Shown: piece after piece, positions 48,324 to 58,127 of the stretch | Layout of the letters: each line of letters starts with the position of its first letter | How positions within the stretch are numbered: the stretch's first letter is position 1 | Source of the DNA: Castellaniella sp. MT123 | GTDB taxonomy: Bacteria > Pseudomonadota > Gammaproteobacteria > Burkholderiales > Burkholderiaceae_B | Assembly (NCBI RefSeq): GCF_039614765.1 | Contig: NZ_CP154879.1 | Coordinates: 992,001-1,056,000 of the forward strand | Direction: 5' to 3' | DNA: 64,000 bases | The notes under the pieces: model-generated | The model's input: the letters and a program-made list of their open reading frames with translations, nothing else | Told to the model about the DNA's origin: nothing | Databases searched by the model: none | Program-made: the position numbers and the translations under genes

Positions 48324-49505
48324 TTACAGGCGCTCGAAGATCGCGGCGATGCCCTGCCCGCCCCCGATGCACATGGTGACCAGCGCATGGCGCCCCTGGA
48401 CGCGCTGCAATTCGTGCAGGGCCTTGACCGTGATCAGGGCACCGGTGGCACCGATCGGATGCCCCAGACCGATGCCGCTGCCATTGGGGTTGACCTTGGC
48501 CGGATCGAAACCCAGCTCACGCGACACGGCGCAGGCCTGGGCCGCGAAAGCCTCGTTGGCCTCGATCACGTCGATCTGATCCAGGGTGAGCCCGGCGCGC
48601 TGCAGGGCATGACGCGTGGCGGGCACAGGACCCATGCCCATGTACTGTGGATCGACCCCGGCGTGGCCATAGGAAACCAGACGCGCCATCGGCTTGAGGC
48701 CGCGCGCCTGGGCGGCCTTGGCCGTCATGAGCAGCACTGCGGCCGCCCCGTCGTTCAGGCCCGACGCATTCCCCGCCGTCACCGTGCCGTCTTCCTTCGC
48801 GAACACGGGCTTGAGCTTGCTGAAGCTTTCCAGCGTGGCATCGAAACGCACGTGCTCGTCCTGATCGAAGACGACTTCGCCCTTGCGGGTCTTCCGGACC
48901 ACCGGCACGATCTGGGATTTGAAGTACCCCTGTTCGATCGCATGCGCGGCGCGGCGGTGGGATTCCAGGGCAAGGGCATCCTGATCCTCGCGGCTGATGC
49001 CGTATTTCCGGGCGACGTTTTCCGCCGTCACCCCCATGTGATATTTTTCGAACGGGCAGGACAGCGCGCCGTTCATCATGTCGACCAGACGCGAGTCGCC
49101 CATTCGCGAACCCCAGCGCTGCCCCACGGCCATATAGGGGGCGCGGCTCATGCTCTCGGCACCTGCTCCGATGGCGACCTCCACATCCCCCAGCATCAGC
49201 GCCTGAGCCGCCGACACGATGGCCTGCAGACCGGATCCGCACAGACGGTTGACATTGAAAGCTGGCGTGGACTGCGGGAGACCGGCATTGATCGCGGCCA
49301 CCCGCGACAGGTACATGTCACGGGGTTCCGTATTGATGACGTGGCCAAACACCACATGCCCCACATCGGCCGCCGGCACGCCGGCACGTTCCAGCACGTT
49401 GCGCACGACGAGTTCCCCCAGCTCGCAGGGAGAGACGTCCTTCAGTGAACCGCCAAAATCCCCCACGGCGGTCCGGCATGCCTGCACGACGACGATATCT
49501 TGCAT
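48324..49505 (-). CDS. acetyl-CoA acetyltransferase / beta-ketothiolase
   Basis: A 393-residue thiolase II. Active-site cysteine C89 (NRLCGSG), catalytic histidine in GHPIGATGA and the second cysteine in MCIGGGQG are present. It condenses two acetyl-CoA, or a longer acyl-CoA with acetyl-CoA, in polyhydroxyalkanoate or fatty-acid metabolism; the sequence resembles PhaA/BktB, but phaB and phaC are not next to it. AGGAG precedes the ATG. Confidence 0.9.
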   Translation of the reverse strand: MQDIVVVQACRTAVGDFGGSLKDVSPCELGELVVRNVLERAGVPAADVGHVVFGHVINTEPRDMYLSRVAAINAGLPQSTPAFNVNRLCGSGLQAIVSAAQALMLGDVEVAIGAGAESMSRAPYMAVGQRWGSRMGDSRLVDMMNGALSCPFEKYHMGVTAENVARKYGISREDQDALALESHRRAAHAIEQGYFKSQIVPVVRKTRKGEVVFDQDEHVRFDATLESFSKLKPVFAKEDGTVTAGNASGLNDGAAAVLLMTAKAAQARGLKPMARLVSYGHAGVDPQYMGMGPVPATRHALQRAGLTLDQIDVIEANEAFAAQACAVSRELGFDPAKVNPNGSGIGLGHPIGATGALITVKALHELQRVQGRHALVTMCIGGGQGIAAIFERL

Positions 49506-49629
49506 GAATGGCTCCTGTTGTATTGCTGCGTAGCAGCATTTTGATCATCACCGGATAGTAGCGCATTGCACCCCGCCGGTGACAGAGCCCACCCAGAGGC
49601 GTGCAAGCGATGCCGGTTGCGACCAACCG

Positions 49630-50595
49630 CTACGGACGCGCCAGCACTTTACGGATTGTGCTCGAGAGCTCTTCGGCCGAGAACTTCGCTACGTAGCCAT
49701 CCGCACCCACGCTGCGCACGTGGTCCTCGTTGGCGGAACCGGACAGGGACGAATGGATCACCACCGGCAAGGCGCGCATGCGAGCGTCCTGCTTGATGTT
49801 GCGGGTCAAGGTGAAGCCATCCATCTCCGGCATTTCCAGGTCGGTCAGCATCAGGCTGACCTTGTCCAGGATGGTCTTGCCCTCGGCCTCGGCGGCGGCC
49901 TTCAACACATTCAGACGGTCCCAGGCCTCGCGGCCGGACTTGACCATCTCGTAGGGGACCTTGAGCGCCTTGAGGGCCTGTTCCATCAAGGCGCGCGCGA
50001 CAAACGAATCGTCGGCCATCAAGATGACGGTGCCGGGCTTGAGCTGGATCTGATCACCGACGTCTTTCGGATCCACTTGGTGACGGTCCTTGACGGGCGT
50101 CACCGTCTGCAGGATGGCTTCGACATCCAGCACCTGGGCCAGGCGGGTATTGCCCGCATCGTCGTCCAGCCGGGCCATGCTGGTCACCAGGCTGTGCGCC
50201 GTGCCGCTGGCCTCGGCCGAAATCACCTGGTTCCAGTCCAGGCGGACGATGTCGTCGACCGATTCGACCGTGAACGCCTGCGTGGTGCGGCCGAATTCCG
50301 TCACCAGCATCAGCGACGGCGGCGCCGAAAGCTTGCTGCCGACGATGCCGGGCAGATCGAACACCGGGATCACCTGGTCGCGCAACTGCACCACCCCCAG
50401 GGAATGCTTGGGCGCCCCCACCACAGCCGTGACGGCCGGCATGGTGACGATCTCGCGTACCTTCAGGACGTTGATGCCAAAGAGTTCCGACTGGCCTGAA
50501 TCATTGTCGGTGCCCAGGCGAAAGAGCAGAAGCTCGAACCGGTTGGTGCCGGTCAGGCTGGCGCGATCGTCCACGGCATGTTGGCTGGGGCTCAT
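49630..50595 (-). CDS. cheV: chemotaxis protein CheV
   Basis: A 321-residue protein: an N-terminal CheW-like domain (FELLLFRLGT, FGINVLKVREIV, GVVQLRDQVIPVFDLP) and a C-terminal receiver domain (VILMADDSF, VSLMLTDLEMPEMDGF with the phospho-acceptor Asp, VIHSSL). It couples receptors to CheA and tunes adaptation. It stands alone, without other che genes in the window. The ATG at 50595 is chosen; the frame runs on upstream to 51336 through unrelated sequence. Confidence 0.9.
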   Translation of the reverse strand: MSPSQHAVDDRASLTGTNRFELLLFRLGTDNDSGQSELFGINVLKVREIVTMPAVTAVVGAPKHSLGVVQLRDQVIPVFDLPGIVGSKLSAPPSLMLVTEFGRTTQAFTVESVDDIVRLDWNQVISAEASGTAHSLVTSMARLDDDAGNTRLAQVLDVEAILQTVTPVKDRHQVDPKDVGDQIQLKPGTVILMADDSFVARALMEQALKALKVPYEMVKSGREAWDRLNVLKAAAEAEGKTILDKVSLMLTDLEMPEMDGFTLTRNIKQDARMRALPVVIHSSLSGSANEDHVRSVGADGYVAKFSAEELSSTIRKVLARP

Positions 50596-50810
50596 GGGAA
50601 ACCTTTTGGTATCGGAGACTGAAAAACGGGATTTTAGGCGATGAACCGATTGCCGATTCCCCACAATAGAGTCTCGAATAGGGCCCAGTCCATATGTCGA
50701 AACTGAAAATTGGAATAGATCCGCGAGACGAATCGTGTGGGCGGCGAGCCGCGCCGTGTAGATCACAGGCCCAGTGATCGAAGGCGGCGCAACTCCAGCG
50801 CCCTTCCTAT

Positions 50811-51563
50811 TCAAGCCGCCGTATAACCGCCATCCACCACCAGGGCGCTGCCGCACATGAAGCTGGCCCCCTCGGACAGCAGGAAGCAAGCGGCGTGGGC
50901 GATCTCCTCGGGCCGGCCCAGGCGCCCGATCGCGTGCAACCCCGTCAGTGCCTCCAGGGTGGCCTTGTCGAGCGTCTTGAGCAGCGGCGTTTCGATATAG
51001 CCCGGATGGATCGAGTTGATGCGAACGCCCTGCGCCGAATACGCCAGTGCCGCCGATCGTGTGAGACCTGTCACCCCGTGCTTGGCGGCGACGTAGGCCG
51101 GGGCGCTCGCGCTGCCGACCAGCCCCAGGATCGACGACATGTTGACGATGGCGCCGCCGCCGGCGGCCAGGATGGCCGGGATCTGCGCGCGCATGGCATG
51201 CTGCACACCCGAGAGGTTGACATCGATGACACGTTGCCATTCCTCGGCCGTGAGTTCGCCCGCGGGCTTGAGTTCCCCGGCGATGCCGGCATTGTTGAAA
51301 GCCAGGTGCAAAGCGCCGAAATGCTCGAGTGCGCACTGCACCGCTGCATTGGCGTCGCTGGGTTTGGCCGTATTGCCCGCGTGTGCCACAGCGCGACCGC
51401 CGGCGGCGACAATGGCCTGCGTCACGCGTTGCGCAGCCTCGAAATCGATATCGGAGACCACGACCTGCACGCCATTTGCGGCCAGCAGGTGTGCCGTTGT
51501 CTCGCCGATGCCCGAACCGGCGCCGCTGACCAGCGCGCTATTGCCTTTGAAGGTGTATTTCAT
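50811..51563 (-). CDS. SDR family oxidoreductase
   Basis: A 250-residue classical short-chain dehydrogenase: cofactor loop SGAGSGIGET, NNAG, the catalytic serine in NMSSILG and YVAAKHG, and the C-terminal GSALVVDGGYTAA. Asp in VVVSDIDFEAAQ suggests NAD preference. Substrate unknown. It is 95 bp downstream of the MgtC-like gene on the same strand. The long open frame upstream (to 52526) is a shadow of that gene. Confidence 0.88.
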   Translation of the reverse strand: MKYTFKGNSALVSGAGSGIGETTAHLLAANGVQVVVSDIDFEAAQRVTQAIVAAGGRAVAHAGNTAKPSDANAAVQCALEHFGALHLAFNNAGIAGELKPAGELTAEEWQRVIDVNLSGVQHAMRAQIPAILAAGGGAIVNMSSILGLVGSASAPAYVAAKHGVTGLTRSAALAYSAQGVRINSIHPGYIETPLLKTLDKATLEALTGLHAIGRLGRPEEIAHAACFLLSEGASFMCGSALVVDGGYTAA

Positions 51564-51658
51564 TCTGAAGTATCCTTTCTTGGGGTTTGGTGATTCGTAG
51601 TTCGGACGGCGAACCTCAGCGCCCAGCCAGATCGACTGAAAATGTGGCTGGTGGAAGT

Positions 51659-52939
51659 TCACGACAGTGTCACGCCCAACGCCAATACGACCGCGCCGCA
51701 CGCCATCGCGCCCAGGTAGCCGATAACAACCGATTGACCGAGCTGCGCCCCGCCTGTCGTCCAGGCGATGCCGGCCTTGGTCACCATGTTCGCCAACGTC
51801 GCGAGACCAAGCGCCGTGACGGTGGCCGCCGTTGACAATCCCCCGGCACCATGCAGCCGAGCGAGCGAGATCAAGATAGCGTCTACGTCCGCCAGGCCGG
51901 AAACCGCCGACAGCACATAGAGGCCGCTGGTGTCCAGCCACTGCTTTGCCGCAGGTACCAGGACACTCATGACGGCGAGCAACACACCAAAGCCAAGCGC
52001 AGTGCCAAGGTCGAATGGCGCCATCGCGCCGATAGAGCCCTCCCCCACCGCAGTGCGGTCCAGCTTGCGCCACCGCCATAGCGCGATACACAGCAGCACT
52101 ACGCCAGTGACTACCAGGGCGCTGCCGAAGGTGGACAGCAGCTTCGGCTGGATGACGCCCAGCAGAACGATCATGCGAAAAAACATGACGCCGCACGAGG
52201 CCAACGTGCCAGCAGCGGCCGCGCCGGTCAGAGAAGGCTGCTCGCGTGCATAGCGGGACAAAGCCAACGTGGCAGCCGTGGAAGAGGCCAGCCCTCCCAG
52301 AATCCCGGTCCACAGCACACCCCTTTGCGCGCCGGTGATCCGGATGACAAAGTGGCCCGTCAGCGACAGACCCGCAATCAGGATGACTGCCCACCACAGC
52401 TGGTACGGATTGAGCGCGGCATAGGGCCCAAGGCCCGTATTGGGCAGGTAAGGCAGGATGACCATGGACAACACCAGCAACTGCAGCGATGCCGTCAACT
52501 CGCGGTGATCGATCAAGCGCAACCAACTGTGCAAGGTCGGCTTGAGGTCCAGCAACACAGCGCCAATCACCGCTGCCGACAACGCCAAGGTGATGTTGCC
52601 ATGTGCCGCATAGGCACCCAGGACCAAAGTGAGGAGCATCGCCACCGGGGTAGTCGCGCTCAGGTCGCCAGTCAGTTCCGCATTTCGGGCGTAGGACACC
52701 GTCAGCAGCAAGGCGAGTCCGAGCAGCACGCCCAGCAAAGGCCAGGCGCCGAAAACCGGCTGTAGATGCCCAAGCACACCGCCGAGCAGTCCAGTCAGTG
52801 CAAAGGTGCGCAGACCTGCGACACGCCCTCCCTCCGGCAATTCGCGGCTGTGCCAGCCACGTTCCAGGCCAATCACCAACCCGACAGCCAGCGCCGCGAC
52901 CAGACCTGAAGCGTCAGGTGGTAGTTCGTAGCCATTCAT
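51659..52939 (-). CDS. MgtC/SapB-DUF4010 membrane protein
   Basis: A 426-residue polytopic protein. The N-terminal part matches MgtC/SapB (VGLVIGLERGWHSRE, GLRTFALTGLLGGVLG); the C-terminal half, with several more transmembrane segments, is DUF4010 (TGGLASST-like motif GILGGLASSTAATLALSRYA, and SGLADVDAILISLARL). About 12 membrane helices in all. The role is not established; MgtC relatives affect growth at low magnesium. GGAGAG precedes the ATG. Confidence 0.85.
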   Translation of the reverse strand: MNGYELPPDASGLVAALAVGLVIGLERGWHSRELPEGGRVAGLRTFALTGLLGGVLGHLQPVFGAWPLLGVLLGLALLLTVSYARNAELTGDLSATTPVAMLLTLVLGAYAAHGNITLALSAAVIGAVLLDLKPTLHSWLRLIDHRELTASLQLLVLSMVILPYLPNTGLGPYAALNPYQLWWAVILIAGLSLTGHFVIRITGAQRGVLWTGILGGLASSTAATLALSRYAREQPSLTGAAAAGTLASCGVMFFRMIVLLGVIQPKLLSTFGSALVVTGVVLLCIALWRWRKLDRTAVGEGSIGAMAPFDLGTALGFGVLLAVMSVLVPAAKQWLDTSGLYVLSAVSGLADVDAILISLARLHGAGGLSTAATVTALGLATLANMVTKAGIAWTTGGAQLGQSVVIGYLGAMACGAVVLALGVTLS

Positions 52940-53289
52940 CGACTCTCTCCGTGGATGACCTGCCTGGCCGCACCGCCGTTGTGCCAGCCTGAGTCTTTGA
53001 GACTACAAGATTGTAGATCCGCCCGCTCGAAATGCGGTCGGGGCTAGCGTACACGCGCAGGCCGACCCTGCGGCGAAATCGCCAAATTCGGTCACGCGCC
53101 CCGCCGGTCGCAACGCCGCGAGATAGTGGTGCGGTCCATGCGCGGCAACCGTATAGTTCAGCGAGGCCCGACGTTTCCCGGTGGCCAGCATGGTTGCCAT
53201 TTGCGGTGGTTGATCTGTTGCTCACGACCGTGCTCCTTCCAGTGCGTGGGCAACCCCTCTTGCGCGGAAAGCACATCTTGCTTAAGATA
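52940..53289. other. intergenic stretch upstream of the efflux operon
   Basis: This gap separates the minus-strand MgtC-like gene from the plus-strand efflux operon. A minus-strand frame of 65 codons (53003-53200) shows no known family and no ribosome-binding site. The left end should carry the promoter of the MgtC-like gene. The TetR-type dyad and truncated frame begin at 53290. Confidence 0.4.
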
Positions 53290-53305
53290 GTGACTAATTA
53301 CTCAC
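53290..53305. promoter_or_regulatory. TetR-type operator dyad
   Basis: gtgactaattactcac is a 16-bp near-perfect palindrome (GTGA-C-TAATTA-C-TCAC, one mismatched pair), the TGAGTAATTACTCA type bound by many TetR/AcrR repressors. It lies 77 bp upstream of the adaptor gene and 18 bp before the truncated TetR-like frame. Confidence 0.6.
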
Positions 53306-53322
53306 TTATCAGAGCCGTATCA

Positions 53323-53385
53323 ATGAGCACCCATGTAAAACATCGACCCGCAGGCGAATGGCGTGGCATCGGGAGCGCGCAATGA
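53323..53385 (+). pseudogene. truncated TetR-like N-terminus / leader ORF
   Basis: A 20-codon frame, MSTHVKHRPAGEWRGIGSAQ, ends in a TGA that overlaps the adaptor start codon (ATGA). It resembles the N-terminal arm of TetR regulators just before the helix-turn-helix. I infer that a tetR gene was deleted, leaving its start and operator fused to the operon. It could instead act as a coupling leader peptide. Confidence 0.45.
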
Positions 53386-54533
53386 AACGCCTGCCGCTGC
53401 AAGGCCGTACCTTGGCACTCCTGGCCATCATCGTCCCGTTGCTTGCACTCTTCATCTACGTCGGCCTGCGATCCGGCCCGCTGGCACCAGTCTCGGTGAC
53501 GGTGGCAACAGTCGAATCGCGAGCGATCACGCCGGCGTTATTCGGGATCGGCACGGTGGAGGCCCGCTACACCTACAAGATCGGCCCGACGTTCGCCGGG
53601 CGCGTCAAACGTCTGGATGTTCATGTGGGAGACCAAGTCAAGGCCGGGCAGGTACTCGGTGAAATGGACCCGGTCGATCTCGATTATCGAGTCCGCTCGC
53701 AGGAATCGGCGTTCAAGCGCGCGGAAGCGGCTTTGCGCGAGGCGCAGGCCCGGCAAGCCTACGCGCAAGCCCAGGCGCGCCGCTACGCGCAATTGTTTGC
53801 GACGCGCTCGGCCAGCGAGGAAATCGCCACTACGAAACGACAGGAACTGCAGATCGCCGATGCCGCCCTATCCGCCGCTCGGGAAGATATCGCCCGGGCA
53901 CGCTCCGACCGCGAAGCACTGGTCGCACAGAGAAGCAATCTGCGCCTGATCGCGCCAGTTGACGGTGTCGTCGCCGTACGCGATGCCGATCTCGGCACGA
54001 CCATCGTCGCGGGCCAGGCTGTGGTGGAAGTCATCGACCCCAAGAGTTTGTGGGTCAACGTGCGCTTCGACCAGATCAGCGCATCGGGGCTCGCTGGCGG
54101 GCTGCCGGCTCGTATCGCGCTGCGTTCGCGTGGTAGCCAGGCGTTGAAAGGTCGCGTGCTGCGCGTGGAACCCAAGGCCGACGCGGTAACCGAGGAAACA
54201 CTCGCCAAGGTGACATTCGACAGCAGACCGGAGCCTTTACCGCCCGTGGGTGAGCTGGCCGAGGTCACGATCGACTTGCCGGTGCTCCCGGCAACTCCGC
54301 TGGTTCCCAACACGGCCGTTCGGCGTAACGGCGACAAAGTCGGTGTTTGGCAAATCGTGGATGGTGATTTGCGTTTTTCCCGGGTCAAGCTCGGAGCTTC
54401 CGACCTCGATGGCTACGTGCAGGTGCTCGAAGGGCTGAACAATGGAGACCAGGTCGTGACCTATAGCGAAAAGGCACTGACGGCCCGTAGTCGCGTCCAT
54501 ATAGTCGACCGTATCCCGGGAGTCTCGGAATGA
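53382..54533 (+). CDS. efflux periplasmic adaptor subunit (HlyD/RND family)
   Basis: A 383-residue membrane-fusion protein: one N-terminal membrane anchor (about 10-30), a biotinyl-lipoyl-like segment (GPTFAGRVKRLDVHVGDQVK and LRLIAPVDGVVAVRDADLGT), a coiled-coil hairpin (about 105-185) and a C-terminal beta-barrel. It joins the inner-membrane permease to the outer-membrane channel. It overlaps the permease gene by 4 bp. This is the DevB-type adaptor arrangement. Confidence 0.88.
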   Translation: MKRLPLQGRTLALLAIIVPLLALFIYVGLRSGPLAPVSVTVATVESRAITPALFGIGTVEARYTYKIGPTFAGRVKRLDVHVGDQVKAGQVLGEMDPVDLDYRVRSQESAFKRAEAALREAQARQAYAQAQARRYAQLFATRSASEEIATTKRQELQIADAALSAAREDIARARSDREALVAQRSNLRLIAPVDGVVAVRDADLGTTIVAGQAVVEVIDPKSLWVNVRFDQISASGLAGGLPARIALRSRGSQALKGRVLRVEPKADAVTEETLAKVTFDSRPEPLPPVGELAEVTIDLPVLPATPLVPNTAVRRNGDKVGVWQIVDGDLRFSRVKLGASDLDGYVQVLEGLNNGDQVVTYSEKALTARSRVHIVDRIPGVSE

Positions 54534-55735
54534 TCAGCCTGGCTGGCCGCGACATTCTTCATGCTTGGGGAAAATTTGTCTTCACCGGCATCGGCCTGGG
54601 CCTGCTGATCGGCGTCACCCTGGTGATGGCCGGGGTGTACCGGGGCATGGTGGACGACGGCAAGGCGCTGCTCGACAACAGCGGCGCCGACCTTTGGGTC
54701 GTGCAAAAGGACACGCTGGGCCCTTACGCGGAATCGTCCAGCCTCAACGACGACGCATATCGGGCCATCCTCGCGATGCCGGGCGTTGCCCGGGCTGCGA
54801 ACGTAACCTATCTGACCATGCAGGTACGCAAGGGCGAGACTGATGTCCGCACCATGGTGGTCGGCATCGCACCCGGCGAACTGGGGGCCACACCCGGCTG
54901 GCCGCCATATCTCGTCGCCGGACGCCAGATCACGCGAGGCCACTACGAAGCAGTGGCCGACATCGCCACCGGTTTCAAACTGGGGGACCGACTCGCTGTT
55001 CGCCGCAATCATTACACCGTCGTCGGGCTGACAAAGCGCATGGTGTCGTCCAGCGGCGACCCGATGGTATTCATTCCGCTCAAGGATGCCCAGGAAGCCC
55101 AGTTCCTCAAGGACAACGACGCCATCTGGCAAAGTCGCCGTCGTACCGAGGCGAACCCGGCACTCAACCGGCCCGGTGTGCCCGGCCTGCTGGATGCTGT
55201 GATCGCATCGCAAAGCACCAATCCGTTTGTCAATGCCGTGCTGGTCACGTTGAAGCCCGGGCATGCACCCGAAGACGTGGCCGAACCCATCCGACGCTGG
55301 AAGCGTTTGACTGTCTATACCCGGGCACAGATGGAAGGCATCCTCGTCGGCAAGTTGATCGCCACCTCGGCCAAACAGATCGGCATGTTCCTGGTCATTC
55401 TGGCCATCGTCAGCGCGGCCATCGTCGCCTTCATCATCTACACATTGACCATGGACAAGATCCGCGAGATCGCAGTCTTGAAACTCATCGGAACGCGTAA
55501 CCGCACGATTGCCGCGATGATCATGCAGCAGTCGCTCGCCTTGGGCGTTATCGGTTTCGTGGTCGGGAAGATCACGGCCACTTTCTCGGCGCCCCTGTTC
55601 CCCAAGTACGTACTGCTGATGCCGGTCGACTCCATCGCCGGTTTTTTTGCCGTGCTCGTGATCTGCGTGCTGGCCAGCATCGTCGCCATTCGCATGGCGC
55701 TCAAGGTCGATCCGGCCGAAGCCATTGGAGGGTGA
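54530..55735 (+). CDS. ABC transporter permease (FtsX/MacB-DevC type)
   Basis: A 401-residue protein with one N-terminal and three C-terminal transmembrane helices, enclosing a large periplasmic domain (about 45-270). The C-terminal FtsX signature region (MFLVILAIVSAAIVAFIIYT, IREIAVLKLIGTRNRTIAAM) is clear. It belongs to three-component exporters of the DevBCA/MacAB type. It overlaps the adaptor gene and is 1 bp from the ATPase gene. Confidence 0.88.
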   Translation: MISLAGRDILHAWGKFVFTGIGLGLLIGVTLVMAGVYRGMVDDGKALLDNSGADLWVVQKDTLGPYAESSSLNDDAYRAILAMPGVARAANVTYLTMQVRKGETDVRTMVVGIAPGELGATPGWPPYLVAGRQITRGHYEAVADIATGFKLGDRLAVRRNHYTVVGLTKRMVSSSGDPMVFIPLKDAQEAQFLKDNDAIWQSRRRTEANPALNRPGVPGLLDAVIASQSTNPFVNAVLVTLKPGHAPEDVAEPIRRWKRLTVYTRAQMEGILVGKLIATSAKQIGMFLVILAIVSAAIVAFIIYTLTMDKIREIAVLKLIGTRNRTIAAMIMQQSLALGVIGFVVGKITATFSAPLFPKYVLLMPVDSIAGFFAVLVICVLASIVAIRMALKVDPAEAIGG

Positions 55736-55736
55736 G

Positions 55737-56534
55737 ATGAGTGGCAAAGGCATTCGCATCGAAGGTTTGAGAAAACGTTATGGCGAGGGCGATACCGCTG
55801 TCGATGCCCTGAAGGGCGTGGACATGCAGGTGGCACCGGGTGAGGTGGTGGGCCTGATCGGCCCTTCCGGCTCGGGCAAGAGCACCCTGCTTAAATGCCT
55901 GGGCGCGGTCATTGATCCGACCGCCGGCCGCATGACGCTGGGCGATGAAGTGATCTACGACGACGGATGGAAAGTCCGTGATCTGCGCGCCTTGCGGCGG
56001 GACAAAATCGGCTTCGTATTCCAGGCGCCGTATCTGATTCCATTTCTCGATGTCACCGACAACGTGGCGCTGCTGCCGATGCTTGCAGGCGTCTCGAATG
56101 GGGAGTCGCGCGCGAAGGCACTCGAACTGCTCACGGCGCTCGATGTGCAACACCGGGCTCGAGCCATGCCCTCGCAACTCTCCGGTGGCGAGCAGCAACG
56201 GGTCGCCATCGCGCGCGGATTGGTCAATCGCCCACCGGTGATCCTGGCCGATGAGCCCACCGCGCCCCTCGACAGCGAGCGCGCCATGGCGGTGATCCGC
56301 ATCCTCAACGACATGGCCCGGAAGTTCGAGACCGCCATCATCGTCGTCACCCATGACGAAAAGATCATTCCCACTTTCAAGCGCATCTACCACATCCGCG
56401 ATGGTGCGACCCATGAGGAAGTCGGCGAAGGGCAAGCCGCGATCTCGTCCTTCGCGACGCTGCAAAACAGCTGCCTGTCCTGTCATCAGAGCTTCCGTAA
56501 ACCGTTTGTAGAGCATTTCTATGCGCAACCCTGA
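55737..56534 (+). CDS. ABC transporter ATP-binding protein with CxxCH tail
   Basis: A 265-residue MacB/LolD-type ATPase: Walker A GPSGSGKST, signature LSGGEQQRVAIARGL, Walker B VILADEPTAPLD, switch histidine in VVTHDE. After the ATPase core a tail of about 35 residues carries C246-L-S-C249-H250 followed by QSFRKPF, very like the C-terminal heme motif of cytochrome c'. Heme attachment would need export, so the motif may bind metal or be a relic. The start at 55737 is 1 bp after the permease stop. Confidence 0.88.
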   Translation: MSGKGIRIEGLRKRYGEGDTAVDALKGVDMQVAPGEVVGLIGPSGSGKSTLLKCLGAVIDPTAGRMTLGDEVIYDDGWKVRDLRALRRDKIGFVFQAPYLIPFLDVTDNVALLPMLAGVSNGESRAKALELLTALDVQHRARAMPSQLSGGEQQRVAIARGLVNRPPVILADEPTAPLDSERAMAVIRILNDMARKFETAIIVVTHDEKIIPTFKRIYHIRDGATHEEVGEGQAAISSFATLQNSCLSCHQSFRKPFVEHFYAQP

Positions 56535-58041
56535 AGTGACGCGCAGTCTCGACGCGCATCGCACGAAGACCGACTACGACCACGTTCGCGCACTCGCGAC
56601 ATTGATCCTGGCCGGATTGCTGGCCGGCTGTGCCGCCGGACCCGACTTCAAACGGCCGGCAGCCCCGGATGTAACCGGCTATACAGCGACGCCTTTACCG
56701 GCGCAAACGGCATCCGCACCTACGACCTTGGGAGATGCGCAGCACTTCAGCGCTGGTGCGAGCGTCAATGCGCAGTGGTGGCATGGTCTGGGTTCGTCCA
56801 AGCTCGATGCGCTGATCGAGCAAGCTTTTCAGGCCAGTCCAACGCTGGCTTCCGCCAAGGCCACCTTGCGGCAGGCGCAGGAAACCTATTCGGCGCGGGC
56901 GGGTTCGACACTGTATCCCCAAGCGGATGCCGACCTCGGCGCCCAGCACCAACGTCAGAATCCCAGCACCTTGGGGCAGACCGGCGATGCGCGGGAATTC
57001 AGTCTGTACAACGCCAGTATCGGCGTGCATTACCAACTCGACTTGGCCGGTGGCAACCGGCGTGCACTGGAAGCACTGGCCGCCCGCGCCGAGCATCGGC
57101 GCTACGAACTGGAAGGTGCGCGGCTGACCTTGGCGGCGAACATCACTACCACCGCCATCACCCAAGCCAGGCTCGCCGGGCAAATCCAGGCCACAGAGGC
57201 CATCCTCCGCGCCCAGGACGAACAACTGCAGCTCACCCGAGAGCGGGTTCGCCTCGGCCAGGCCGCGCCGGACGAGGTACTGGCCTTGCAGACCCAGGTG
57301 GAACAGACCCGCGCCGGACTTCCCTCGCTGCGCAAACAACTTCAGCAGAATGAACATCTGCTGGCGGTGCTCGTTGGCCGGGCGCCGGGCGCGGGAGGCT
57401 TACCCACCTTCACCCTGGAGGAATTTACCCTCCCGTCCGACCTGCCGTTGGTCTTGCCGTCCGAATTGGTGCGCCGCCGCCCCGACATTCAGGCCGCGGA
57501 AGCCCTATTGCATGCCGCCAACGCGGAATACGGCGTCGCGGTCGCCAAGTTGTACCCACAACTCAACATCAGCGCCAGCCTCGGTTCTCAGGCATTGAGC
57601 ACCGGGGCATTGTTCGGCGGCGGCTCGGCGGTATGGAGTCTCGTCGGGCAGTTGACCCAACCGCTTTTCAATCCGGGCTTGCCCGCCGAAAAGCGGGCAT
57701 CATTGGCCGCATTCGATGCGGCGGCGGCAAATTACCAAAGTGTCGTACTCGAAGCCCTCCGCAATGTGGCCGACGTATTGCGGGCACTGGACAACGATGC
57801 ACAAACACTGGCTGCACTGGCAACCGCCGATACCGCGGCGCAGGGCTCTCTGGAGTCCATGCAAAGGCAATATGCACTGGGCGCCGCCAGTTATATCCAA
57901 CTGCTGATTGCACAACAGCAGGCGCAACAGAATCGGATCAGCCTGATCGCGGCTCAGTCGCAACGCCTCGTCGATAGCGCGGCTTTGTACCAGGCCTTGG
58001 GTGGGGGCTGGGTTGCAAAAGTCGTGCCACAAGGTCTTTGA
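56521..58041 (+). CDS. outer-membrane efflux lipoprotein (NodT/TolC family)
   Basis: A 506-residue channel protein. Its signal ends in LLAGC (lipidated Cys37, a long leader), followed by GPDFKRPAAPD and two OEP repeats of long helices and strands (QWWHGLGSSKLDALIEQAF, ELVRRRPDIQAAEALLHAAN). It completes the envelope-spanning exporter. It overlaps the ATPase gene by 14 bp, so all four genes form one operon. The cargo is unknown. Confidence 0.9.
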   Translation: MRNPEVTRSLDAHRTKTDYDHVRALATLILAGLLAGCAAGPDFKRPAAPDVTGYTATPLPAQTASAPTTLGDAQHFSAGASVNAQWWHGLGSSKLDALIEQAFQASPTLASAKATLRQAQETYSARAGSTLYPQADADLGAQHQRQNPSTLGQTGDAREFSLYNASIGVHYQLDLAGGNRRALEALAARAEHRRYELEGARLTLAANITTTAITQARLAGQIQATEAILRAQDEQLQLTRERVRLGQAAPDEVLALQTQVEQTRAGLPSLRKQLQQNEHLLAVLVGRAPGAGGLPTFTLEEFTLPSDLPLVLPSELVRRRPDIQAAEALLHAANAEYGVAVAKLYPQLNISASLGSQALSTGALFGGGSAVWSLVGQLTQPLFNPGLPAEKRASLAAFDAAAANYQSVVLEALRNVADVLRALDNDAQTLAALATADTAAQGSLESMQRQYALGAASYIQLLIAQQQAQQNRISLIAAQSQRLVDSAALYQALGGGWVAKVVPQGL

Positions 58042-58127
58042 TCGCCTGTGCTGCTGGCGCCTCGTTGGCAAACAACATGCGGTACATCAGAGGGGCGATC
58101 ACGATGCGGATGCGCAAGCAAGGTGTA

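Noticed and set aside
51563-52526. N-terminal extension of the SDR reading frame
   Set aside because: It is the MgtC-like gene read in another frame; the SDR cofactor motif begins right after the ATG at 51563.
53003-53200. Minus-strand 65-codon frame in the gap before the efflux operon
   Set aside because: No ribosome-binding site and no recognised family.
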